Below are positions 1-6,357 of a DNA stretch of 8,793 bases, in pieces. Source of the DNA: an uncultured Veillonella sp. (GTDB lineage: Bacteria > Bacillota > Negativicutes > Veillonellales > Veillonellaceae); NCBI GenBank assembly GCA_900757715.1, contig CAAEOZ010000059.1, positions 1-8,793 on the forward strand, given 5' to 3'. Positions within the stretch are counted from its first letter, which is position 1. The number at the start of each line of letters is the position of its first letter. Made by a program: the position numbers and the translations under genes. The notes beneath the pieces were generated by a model. It was not told where the DNA came from and ran no database searches. It was given only the letters and a program-made list of their open reading frames with translations.

Positions 1-1
1 A

Positions 2-346
2 TCTGAATTTCATCCACGCAAGGTAGGAGGCCAATCTACGATGACACAACGTCCAACAGCTATGAAAGTAGTTGTAATTGAACCAAAAGTATTTGAAGAT
101 TCTGAAAATATTACACATCAATTGCGCGACATGCGTCCTGTATTGATTAATTTTGAAAATACAGACCCTCATGAAGCAGCTCGTATTGTAGATTTCGTAT
201 CTGGTGCGACCTATGCATTGGATGGCAAATTGGAAAAAGTAGGTAAAGACATTTTCATGTGTGTACCTGTAAATATTTCCATTGATTATAATGACAATGA
301 AAGCAACACAACTGAGCAAAACGAATATTCTTGGGAAAACAAATAA
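2..346 (+). CDS. sepF: Cell division protein SepF, 3' part (5' end outside window)
   Basis: SepF is a cytoplasmic, membrane-associated protein that binds and bundles FtsZ filaments and helps anchor the Z-ring. The visible part holds the compact C-terminal SepF domain: a strand with KVVVIEPKVFED, a helix, the RPVLINFE strand, then ARIVDFVSGATYAL and VGKDIFMCVP, all close to Bacillus SepF (RRAVVVNL, RIVDFLSGTVYAIGG, IGSDIFLCTP). An ATG at 41 lies 10 bases after an AGGAGG (25-30), but the frame stays open from there to the window edge (residues SEFHPRKVGGQST before that Met). Known SepF proteins are about 150 residues with an N-terminal amphipathic membrane helix and a flexible linker. I therefore read this as a gene truncated by the window, with the ATG at 41 internal to the linker. 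A short acidic, Asn-rich tail ends the protein. It lies 26 bases before proC. Family identification is firm; the start is unresolved. Confidence 0.88.
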   Translation, partial: SEFHPRKVGGQSTMTQRPTAMKVVVIEPKVFEDSENITHQLRDMRPVLINFENTDPHEAARIVDFVSGATYALDGKLEKVGKDIFMCVPVNISIDYNDNESNTTEQNEYSWENK

Positions 347-359
347 TCTCTCTATAAAT

Positions 360-367
360 GGTGGTGA
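360..367 (+). promoter_or_regulatory. Ribosome binding site deciding the proC start
   Basis: GGTGGTGA sits five bases before the ATG at 373 and overlaps the alternative in-frame ATG at 358, which has no purine-rich site of its own. This favours 373 as the translation start. It is a moderate match to the anti-Shine-Dalgarno sequence. Confidence 0.6.
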
Positions 368-372
368 TAACT

Positions 373-1167
373 ATGTTAGGTAAAACCCTATGTATAGGCG
401 TTGGCTCAATGGGGGGCGCTCTATTGCGCGGTGCATTACAGCATGGTGTGTTGAAAGCCTGTGATACACACATTCTAGTGCGTCGCGAAGAACAATGTAA
501 GGCTCTTGCAGAGGAGCTTGGTGTAGTAGGTTTTACTACATTGCCTAATGTAAACGAGTACAACACTATTCTATTGGCTGTAAAACCACAAGTGTTACCA
601 TCTGTGTTAGAGACTTTAAAAGAAGTACCTTATGGGACTGTTATGATTTCCGTTGCCGCAGGCGTCACATTAGATACTCTTGATGCGGCGATTCCACAAG
701 CTAACTGGTTTAGAGCTATGCCAAATACACCGGCTTCTATCGGTGCGGGCATGACGGCACTTGCCGGGGATGATGTGCATACTGACCTAGGTCGTGCTGT
801 ACAAGCCTTATTTGAGGCTGTAGGTGAGGTAGCAGTGGTGAGCGAAGCCGATTTAGATCGCTTAGGCGCACTATCTGGCGCGGGCCCTGGCTATATGTTC
901 GTTATCCTTGATGCTTTAGCTGATGCGGGCGTTCGTATTGGTTTACCACGTCAGCTAGCCATAAAGGCAGCTGCTCAAACAATGTACGGTGCAGGTAAGA
1001 TGGCTCTTGAAAGTGGCAATCATCCTGCAGTACTACGAGATCAAGTGACCAGCCCTGGGGGCACTACCATTGCCGGTATTGGTGCCATGGAAAAAGGTGG
1101 ACTTCGCAGTGCTCTCCAAGATGGCGTAGTAGCATGTCTTGCTCGGTCGAATGAATTGGGGAAATAA
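373..1167 (+). CDS. proC: Pyrroline-5-carboxylate reductase
   Basis: This enzyme catalyses the last step of proline synthesis, the NAD(P)H-dependent reduction of 1-pyrroline-5-carboxylate to L-proline, in the cytoplasm. The 264-residue length is typical. An N-terminal Rossmann fold shows the dinucleotide loop GVGSMGG (residues 9-15) and AVKPQ around 69-73. The family's central motif RAMPNTPA is at about 114-121, SGAGPGYM at about 168-175, and the C-terminal signature DQVTSPGGTTIAG at about 223-235 in the helical dimerisation domain. I chose the ATG at 373 over the in-frame ATG at 358. The later one has GGTGGTGA (360-367) five bases upstream and gives the usual short N-terminus before the glycine loop, while 358 has no ribosome binding site. 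It follows sepF by 26 bases and precedes ylmH by 2. A proC next to sepF is common in Firmicutes, with no obvious functional link to division. Confidence 0.95.
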   Translation: MLGKTLCIGVGSMGGALLRGALQHGVLKACDTHILVRREEQCKALAEELGVVGFTTLPNVNEYNTILLAVKPQVLPSVLETLKEVPYGTVMISVAAGVTLDTLDAAIPQANWFRAMPNTPASIGAGMTALAGDDVHTDLGRAVQALFEAVGEVAVVSEADLDRLGALSGAGPGYMFVILDALADAGVRIGLPRQLAIKAAAQTMYGAGKMALESGNHPAVLRDQVTSPGGTTIAGIGAMEKGGLRSALQDGVVACLARSNELGK

Positions 1168-1169
1168 TT

Positions 1170-1955
1170 TTGGCAGATACTAGTAAATTAATACGATATT
1201 TTGAGGCCAGTGGCAGTGGTGAGGAAGCTCGCCGCATGCTAGACTTAGCTGAGCAGGTTGTAAAAGGTCGCCCATACCGTGTGGCGGACTTTACGAGTCC
1301 CGCAGGTCTTGTTATTGCAGATGCTATCAAGGCTAATTACCCACAGTTAACTGTTAAAACTGACGGTGGCTATGAAGGGGCGGAACGCATTCGTATCGCT
1401 TTCGTAGACAGCGACTTTAACGGTACTGTGGACATGGGCATTCGCGCCCTCAAGGTGAATTGGGACCCACGGTTCCGATTGCTTACCCATCGCGATGTGC
1501 TGGGCTCCTTGATGGGCCTTGGCATTGATCGCTCCAAATTTGGGGACGTTATCGTCCAGCAAGGGGGCGCTCAGATTATGGTGGATGAAAGCGTGGCTGA
1601 TTTCGTAATTCAAAACTTTACGAAAATTGCTATGGTTTCCGTATCTGTAGAGGCTATTGAACTATCGGATATTGCACCAAAAGAAGAAAAAATTAAAGAA
1701 GTCCGCACTACAGTCGCTTCCTTGCGCTTAGATGCAGTAGCAAGCTCTGGCTTTAGTGTATCTCGCACTAAATTGGTGAGCGCTATCAATGCGGGCTTAT
1801 TACAAGTAAACTGGCAACCAGCTAAGGGGGCATCCCAAGAAGTTAAAGAAGGGGATGTCATTTCCATGCGTGGTCGTGGCCGAATGAAGGTAGAAGCTAT
1901 TACAGGTACCTCTCGTAAAGGGCGTATCGGCGTATATCTGAAACGATTTATGTAG
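1170..1955 (+). CDS. ylmH: YlmH-family S4-domain RNA-binding protein
   Basis: This is a 261-residue protein of the YlmH family, encoded beside sepF in many Firmicutes. Visible family marks are GGYEGAER (about residues 67-73), the block HRDVLGSLMGLGIDRSKFGD (about 107-126), and a C-terminal S4 RNA-binding domain from about 184 to 245 with SLRLDAV, the SVSRTKLVSAINAGLLQVNW segment and an EGDVISMRGRGR tail. In Bacillus the protein binds ribosomal 50S particles and has been linked to ribosome-associated quality control; older work linked it to division because of its neighbours. The start is a TTG two bases after the proC stop, with GGGGAA (1158-1163) inside the end of proC. The N-terminal alignment with Bacillus YlmH supports this start, since the next in-frame Met is at residue 23. 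It is the last gene before a strong terminator. The ylmG and divIVA genes that often lie nearby are absent here. Confidence 0.93.
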   Translation: MADTSKLIRYFEASGSGEEARRMLDLAEQVVKGRPYRVADFTSPAGLVIADAIKANYPQLTVKTDGGYEGAERIRIAFVDSDFNGTVDMGIRALKVNWDPRFRLLTHRDVLGSLMGLGIDRSKFGDVIVQQGGAQIMVDESVADFVIQNFTKIAMVSVSVEAIELSDIAPKEEKIKEVRTTVASLRLDAVASSGFSVSRTKLVSAINAGLLQVNWQPAKGASQEVKEGDVISMRGRGRMKVEAITGTSRKGRIGVYLKRFM

Positions 1956-1961
1956 GCAGTT

Positions 1962-1994
1962 AAAAATCGGCTTGACCATCAAGCCGATTTTTTT
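1962..1994 (+). terminator. Intrinsic terminator after ylmH
   Basis: A perfect inverted repeat has its left arm at 1962-1975, a three-base CCA loop at 1976-1978 and its right arm at 1979-1992. The GC-containing core TCGGCTTGA pairs with TCAAGCCGA and is followed by seven T residues (1988-1994). This is a textbook Rho-independent terminator closing the sepF-proC-ylmH unit. Because the left arm begins with five A residues, it would also form a terminator-like hairpin on the opposite strand. It ends only 18 bases before the next start codon. Confidence 0.93.
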
Positions 1995-2012
1995 GTATAT
2001 AGTAGGACAGCC

Positions 2013-2660
2013 ATGGTATCCATAACATTTCAACCTACAACTGAAGATATAATCCTATTCGTAGGCGGCGGAGAAGTAGCGGAACGACGGATGCAGCTTT
2101 TTATTGAGGAGGTTTGCCAAATTGTCGTTATTGCTCCAACTGTAACGGATCGGATTGGCCAATGGGCAAAAGAAAATCGTATCACTTGGTGTAATCGAGC
2201 TTTCACAATGGACGACGAAGAGCATATTATTTCGAGTAGTTTGTTGTTTATCTGCACAGATAATCATGAACTAAACGATACCTTGTATGAGCTAGGAAAA
2301 AAATATCGTGTGTGGACCAACCGTAGTGATGATCCGAGCGCGTGTAGTTTTACTGTGCCGTCATCCCTTGAACTCGGCGATCTTCATATTGCTATTAGTG
2401 CCAATAATGTAGGACCGCGTATCAATCGTCTCGTACGACAAGATATGATGAATCGTTATGGTCAGTTGCAAAAGGCTATGCCTAGACTTAAAATATTTAG
2501 AGAAGAAGTAAAGTTACTACTTCCTACTCCAGAGGCTCGTCAACAATTTTGGCGAGACAATCTGACGGTAGAAACATTTGAAGCCATTCTCAAGGGAGAG
2601 TGGATGATTATAGAGGAGAAACTAAACCATGCAATTAGTGGTATTAGGTCTAAATCATAG
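2013..2660 (+). CDS. SirC-type precorrin-2 dehydrogenase (possibly also sirohydrochlorin ferrochelatase)
   Basis: This family oxidises precorrin-2 to sirohydrochlorin with NAD+, and some members also insert iron to give sirohaem. The 215-residue protein matches the N-terminal half of CysG and stand-alone SirC. A Rossmann strand-loop with VGGGEVAERR lies at residues 17-26, an FICTDN segment at 79-84 replaces the usual AATDD, and NRSDDPSACSFTVPS at 103-117 carries Asp106, which aligns with the functionally important Asp104 of CysG. The following loop reads ISANNVGPRINRL where relatives have something like VSSGGTSPVLARL, so the substrate-side loop is unusual. The ATG at 2013 has AGGA (2004-2007) five bases before it, and no other start would keep the nucleotide loop. 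The gene overlaps hemA by 32 bases. Its place ahead of a cobA-hemD fusion supports a precorrin-2 role. Whether it also chelates metal cannot be told from sequence. Related genes are called sirC, ylnF or hemX-like. Confidence 0.85.
   Translation: MVSITFQPTTEDIILFVGGGEVAERRMQLFIEEVCQIVVIAPTVTDRIGQWAKENRITWCNRAFTMDDEEHIISSSLLFICTDNHELNDTLYELGKKYRVWTNRSDDPSACSFTVPSSLELGDLHIAISANNVGPRINRLVRQDMMNRYGQLQKAMPRLKIFREEVKLLLPTPEARQQFWRDNLTVETFEAILKGEWMIIEEKLNHAISGIRSKS
2613..2619 (+). promoter_or_regulatory. Ribosome binding site of hemA inside the sirC-like gene
   Basis: GAGGAGA lies nine bases before the hemA ATG at 2629, within the last codons of the upstream gene. It fixes the hemA start and implies that ribosomes translating the upstream gene pass over it, so coupling is likely. 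Confidence 0.75.
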
Positions 2661-3900
2661 AAGTGCCGCTGTAGAGGTGCGTGAACGTTTCTCGTTTGAT
2701 AAAGACGAGGTAGTTGCCGCACTAAACCGCCTCTATGAATTTGACTGTATCTCAGAATGCGTTATATTATCCACCTGTAATAGAACGGAAATTTATGCTG
2801 CTTTAGAAGGTGTAGAATTCCCGAAGGATTACATGTTGGCAGTGTTAAAAGATTTAAAAGGAGCAGATCATATCGATGCAGATGCATTCTTCTTCTACGA
2901 AGAACGAGATTGTATTGAGCATCTATTCCGCGTTTCTGCTAGTCTTGATTCCCTTGTGTTAGGGGAAGGCCAAATCTTGAGCCAATTAAAAGGGGCTTAT
3001 ATTCAGGCTTATAGCGCAGGCTGTACGGGAACAATTTTTAATATTTTATTCCAACGGGCTATTAGCGTTGGTAAAAAGGTACGTACTAATACGGGCATTG
3101 CTAATACGCCTGTATCTGTTAGTTACACAGCGGTCAATCTTGCGGAGGACAGTTTAGAAAAGCCATTATCCGAAGCTACAGTACTTATTTTGGGTGCTGG
3201 TACGATGAGTGAATTGACAGCTACTCATTTACAAGCGAAGGGTGTAAAAACGATTTTCGTATCTAATAGAACCTTTGCTAAGGCTGAAATGTTAGCGGAA
3301 CGCTTTAATGGTAAAGCTGTTAAGCTCGATAACTTTGTAGAGTATGCTAAAGATGCGGATATTCTTATCACATCTACAGGGGCACCGCATTATATTATTA
3401 CTGAAAAAGAAGCGAAGAAAATTACGGATCTTCGCAAGGGTGAACCAATCGTTATGATTGATATTGCGGTGCCTCGTGATATCGATCCTGCGGTGGCAGA
3501 TTTGGACGGTATTTACCTATTTAATATTGACTCTCTTGAAAGTGTAGTCGAAGAAAACAAGGCACAGCGTGAAGAGGAAGCTCGTCGTGCAGAGCCTATT
3601 ATTCATGATGCTATTGAAGAGTTATTGGATAAATTGAGCTATTTAACAGTGCGCCCTATGATGGCATTGCTCACAGAAAAGGCGGAGCGCATTCGCCGTC
3701 GTGAATTACATCGCGCATTAGCTAAATTGCCAGATATTTCCGATAAGGAACGCCGCATTATGGACTCTATGAGTCGCATGATTATTCGCAAAATGTTGCG
3801 TGAACCGATGATTCACTTCAACGAAATCGCTGGTACAGAGGAAGAAGGCTTGTACTGGGATTTATTCAAAGATATGTTTAATCTTGAGAAAGAAGGCTAA
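2629..3900 (+). CDS. hemA: Glutamyl-tRNA reductase
   Basis: HemA starts tetrapyrrole synthesis by the C5 route, reducing glutamyl-tRNA(Glu) with NADPH to glutamate-1-semialdehyde, and is usually the controlled step. The 423-residue protein has the full family layout. The N-terminal catalytic domain opens with LGLNHRSAAVEVRER and carries STCNRTE with the nucleophilic Cys50. GEGQILSQLKGAY is at about 112-124 and the NADPH-binding domain has LGAGTMSE at about 188-195. A long helical spine leads to the C-terminal dimerisation domain, which contains RRRELHRALAKLP. Start and Cys50 position agree with the family. The start overlaps the upstream gene by 32 bases and hemC follows after 4 bases. HemL, encoded at the end of the same cluster, is its partner and takes the unstable semialdehyde product. 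No residue of the catalytic motif is missing. Confidence 0.97.
   Translation: MQLVVLGLNHRSAAVEVRERFSFDKDEVVAALNRLYEFDCISECVILSTCNRTEIYAALEGVEFPKDYMLAVLKDLKGADHIDADAFFFYEERDCIEHLFRVSASLDSLVLGEGQILSQLKGAYIQAYSAGCTGTIFNILFQRAISVGKKVRTNTGIANTPVSVSYTAVNLAEDSLEKPLSEATVLILGAGTMSELTATHLQAKGVKTIFVSNRTFAKAEMLAERFNGKAVKLDNFVEYAKDADILITSTGAPHYIITEKEAKKITDLRKGEPIVMIDIAVPRDIDPAVADLDGIYLFNIDSLESVVEENKAQREEEARRAEPIIHDAIEELLDKLSYLTVRPMMALLTEKAERIRRRELHRALAKLPDISDKERRIMDSMSRMIIRKMLREPMIHFNEIAGTEEEGLYWDLFKDMFNLEKEG
3891..3896 (+). promoter_or_regulatory. Ribosome binding site deciding the hemC start
   Basis: AGAAGG lies eight bases before the ATG at 3905, inside the last codons of hemA. It supports 3905 over an in-frame TTG at 3884, which would add seven residues and has no such site. 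Confidence 0.65.
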
Positions 3901-3904
3901 TGCC

Positions 3905-4843
3905 ATGAGAGATCATATTCGAATCGGCACGCGAAAAAGTGCCCTTGCCCTGTGGCAGGCTGAACATATTAGTGCAGAATTACAACGTCTGTACCCAAAT
4001 ATTACGGTAGAGCTAGTTCACTTTAATACAAAAGGTGACCGTATCCTAGAGAAACCACTGGCTCAAGTTGGTGGTAAAGGTTTATTTACTGCTGAATTAG
4101 AAGAGGCTATGCATGCAGGCGACATCGACATCGCCGTACATAGCTTAAAGGATATGCCTACAGAGTTGCCAGAAGGCCTTACTCTTGGTGCCATCTCCGC
4201 TCGTGAAGTGCCGTATGATGCACTAGTGAGTCCCGTGTATAAAACACTAGACAAATTGCCACAAGGCGCTCGCGTTGGCACTAGTAGTTTACGCCGGCAA
4301 GCACAGCTATTACATGTCCGACCTGACCTAAAGGTAGAGGTTATTCGCGGTAATGTGCAGACTCGTTTGAGCAAAATTGAAACGGAAAAGCTAGACGGTG
4401 TTATTTTGGCTCAAGCAGGCCTTAAGCGATTGGGTTTAGAAGACCAAATTACACAAGTCTTCAAGGCCGACGAAATGATTCCTGCCGTTGGACAAGGGGC
4501 ACTCGCTATCGAGTGTCGTGCCGACGATACGGAAATGCTTGACATGTTAGATCCTATCAACGACGAAGCAACGCGCTATGCCGTTGAAGGGGAGCGCAGT
4601 TTCTTGCGTCAATTAAATGGTGGTTGCCAAGTGCCAATGGGCGTACATGGTACCATCAATAAAGGTCAATTGACTTTAAAGGCTATGATTGCATCCCTCG
4701 ATGGAAAAACTGTGTACGAAGGGGAAATCTCTGGTCCTGCTAAAAAGGGAGAGATCCTTGGTAAAAACCTTGCAAAAGCCTTATACGAAGAAGGGGGCAA
4801 ACATATTGTGGATGCTCTCATAGAGGAAGGAATCATAAAATGA
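3905..4843 (+). CDS. hemC: Porphobilinogen deaminase (hydroxymethylbilane synthase)
   Basis: HemC joins four porphobilinogen molecules head to tail into hydroxymethylbilane, using a covalently bound dipyrromethane cofactor. With the start at 3905 the protein has 312 residues. It opens with IRIGTRKSALALWQA and shows FNTKGDRI, VGGKGLFTAELEEA and HSLKDMPTELP with the catalytic Asp at residue 83. TSSLRRQAQL and RGNVQTRL are the basic substrate-binding segments, and VGQGALAIECR follows. The cofactor-attachment Cys is residue 241 in LNGGCQVPMG. Asp83 and Cys241 fall within one residue of their Escherichia coli counterparts (84 and 242), which supports this start over the TTG at 3884. It follows hemA by 4 bases and its stop codon overlaps the cobA-hemD start as ATGA. 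The product would pass directly to the HemD domain encoded next. Confidence 0.96.
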   Translation: MRDHIRIGTRKSALALWQAEHISAELQRLYPNITVELVHFNTKGDRILEKPLAQVGGKGLFTAELEEAMHAGDIDIAVHSLKDMPTELPEGLTLGAISAREVPYDALVSPVYKTLDKLPQGARVGTSSLRRQAQLLHVRPDLKVEVIRGNVQTRLSKIETEKLDGVILAQAGLKRLGLEDQITQVFKADEMIPAVGQGALAIECRADDTEMLDMLDPINDEATRYAVEGERSFLRQLNGGCQVPMGVHGTINKGQLTLKAMIASLDGKTVYEGEISGPAKKGEILGKNLAKALYEEGGKHIVDALIEEGIIK

Positions 4844-6348
4844 CAGGTATGGTATATCTAATCGGTGCAGGCCCTGGCGATGTTAAACTCATCACCGTAA
4901 AAGGCCGTGAATGCATCGAAAAAGCAGATGTAATTGTATATGATTATTTAGCAGATGCTCATCTGTTAGAGTGGGCACGTCCCGATGCAGAATTGATTTA
5001 TGCTGGTAAACAATGTAAAGATCATACGATGCATCAATGGGAAATCAACGAGCTTTTAGTACAAAAAGGAAAAGAAGGCAAAATCGTAGCTCGCCTAAAA
5101 GGCGGGGATCCGCTCGTATTCGGTCGCGGTGGTGAAGAGGCTATGGCCCTTGGTGAAGCAGGTGTGCCTTTTGAGTTCGTACCAGGTGTAACATCTCCAA
5201 TCGCAGCGCCTGCCTATGCAGGAATTCCTGTAACACAACGCGCTATGGCCACATCCTTTGCGGTGGTAACAGGTCATGAGGATCCTACAAAAGCAGTATC
5301 CGGCATCCATTGGGAAGGCCTTGCTACGGCGGTAGATACACTTTGCTTTGTAATGGGTGTTGGTAACTTGCCTGTCATTGCGGAAAAATTGATGGCTCAT
5401 GGGCGAGCAGCCTCTACACCAGTAGCGCTTGTTCGGTGGGGCACAAAACCAGTACAAGAGGTATTGGTTTCTACCCTTGAACATGTCGTTGAAGATGTAG
5501 CAAAGGCTCAATTGAAAGCGCCAGCTATCATCGTAGTAGGTGATGTTGTCAACCTTCGTGAAAAATTACAATGGTTCGATAATAAACCTTTATTCGGTAA
5601 AACTGTCGTAGTCACACGCGCTCGCTCCCAAGCAAGTGCATTCCGCGAAAAATTAGCGGCTCAAGGTGCTAATGTAGTGGAAGCAGCAGCAATTAAAACA
5701 TCTCCATTGGAATTGTTTGAGGAAGATAAACGCATCATCAACAATACAAAAGAATACCAATGTATCGTATTTACATCTGGTGAAGGGGTTCGCTACTTCT
5801 TTGATGCTCTATATAAAGAAGGCAAAGATACACGTGCTTTAGGTAATTCTAAAGTGGCGGCTATCGGCTGTGCTACGGCTCGTGAGCTTCGTAAATATGG
5901 CATTGTACCGGATATTATTCCTGTAGACTACAAGGCTGAATCTGCTGTAGAGGCTCTTGAAGAAGAACTCAATGCAGGGGATTCTGTACTGTTGATTCAA
6001 CCAAAGGTAGCACGCGATGTGATTCCACGTTGCTTGCGTCACCGCGATATGAGTGTAGATATCTTGCGTTTATACGAAACTACACAAGATACATCTCAAC
6101 AAGAAGCTTTAGTAAATGCTTTAACAGAAGGCAATGTAGATTACATTACATTTACAAGTTCTTCTACTGTAACAAATACAATTCAATTATTGGGCGACAA
6201 TGCATTAGAGCTATTAGGCAAAACTAAAGTGGCTTGCATCGGTCCAATTACGGCTGCTACGGCTATGAGTGCAGGTCTTAAACCGGCTATCATCAGCGAT
6301 GTATATACAACAGATGGCTTAGTAAATGCTATTATAAAGGATATTTAG
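4840..6348 (+). CDS. cobA-hemD: Fused uroporphyrinogen-III C-methyltransferase / uroporphyrinogen-III synthase (CobA-HemD)
   Basis: This 502-residue protein joins two consecutive activities. Residues 1 to about 240 are an S-adenosylmethionine-dependent methyltransferase that makes precorrin-2 from uroporphyrinogen III. It has VYLIGAGPGD (5-14), VARLKGGDPLVFGRGGEE (83-100), VPGVTSPIAAPAYAGIPV (114-131) and VTGHE (143-147). Residues from about 250 to 502 are uroporphyrinogen-III synthase, which cyclises and inverts ring D of hydroxymethylbilane. That half begins at LFGKTVVVTRARSQA and has FTSGEGVRYFF, AAIGCATARELRKYG, the DYITFTSSSTVTN segment and a CIGPITA segment, typical of this weakly conserved fold. 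A ribosome site GAGGAAGG (4823-4830) lies nine bases before the ATG, which overlaps the hemC stop by 4 bases. The fusion is known from clostridia and relatives; it places synthase and methyltransferase together and favours the sirohaem and cobalamin branch. The first half has Gln where relatives have His in GIPVTQR. Confidence 0.95.
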   Translation: MTGMVYLIGAGPGDVKLITVKGRECIEKADVIVYDYLADAHLLEWARPDAELIYAGKQCKDHTMHQWEINELLVQKGKEGKIVARLKGGDPLVFGRGGEEAMALGEAGVPFEFVPGVTSPIAAPAYAGIPVTQRAMATSFAVVTGHEDPTKAVSGIHWEGLATAVDTLCFVMGVGNLPVIAEKLMAHGRAASTPVALVRWGTKPVQEVLVSTLEHVVEDVAKAQLKAPAIIVVGDVVNLREKLQWFDNKPLFGKTVVVTRARSQASAFREKLAAQGANVVEAAAIKTSPLELFEEDKRIINNTKEYQCIVFTSGEGVRYFFDALYKEGKDTRALGNSKVAAIGCATARELRKYGIVPDIIPVDYKAESAVEALEEELNAGDSVLLIQPKVARDVIPRCLRHRDMSVDILRLYETTQDTSQQEALVNALTEGNVDYITFTSSSTVTNTIQLLGDNALELLGKTKVACIGPITAATAMSAGLKPAIISDVYTTDGLVNAIIKDI

Positions 6349-6357
6349 GAGGATTAC

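Noticed and set aside
358..372. Upstream ATG start for proC
   Set aside because: It has no ribosome site and would add five residues before the usual N-terminus; the ATG at 373 has a site at proper spacing.
1972..2001. TTGACC / TATATA as an annotated promoter for the hem operon
   Set aside because: The -10 match is only partial and the predicted transcript would start after the ribosome site. It is kept as a hypothesis in the findings and not listed as a feature.
1956..2012. Cobalamin or other riboswitch ahead of the tetrapyrrole operon
   Set aside because: The 57-base gap is filled by the terminator hairpin and is too short for a known cobalamin riboswitch.
1953..2015. Possible read-through fusion of ylmH and the SirC-like gene, which share a frame with only one stop between them
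   Set aside because: The intervening translation is the terminator hairpin with no protein-like content, and both proteins are complete by family length.
3884..3904. TTG start for hemC inside the end of hemA
   Set aside because: It would shift the catalytic Asp and cofactor Cys by seven residues relative to the family and lacks a ribosome site, whereas 3905 has one.
5095..5511. 138-codon open frame on the - strand opposite cobA-hemD
   Set aside because: It sits in the codon shadow of the methyltransferase domain, and its Cys/Arg/Tyr-rich composition has no recognisable domain.
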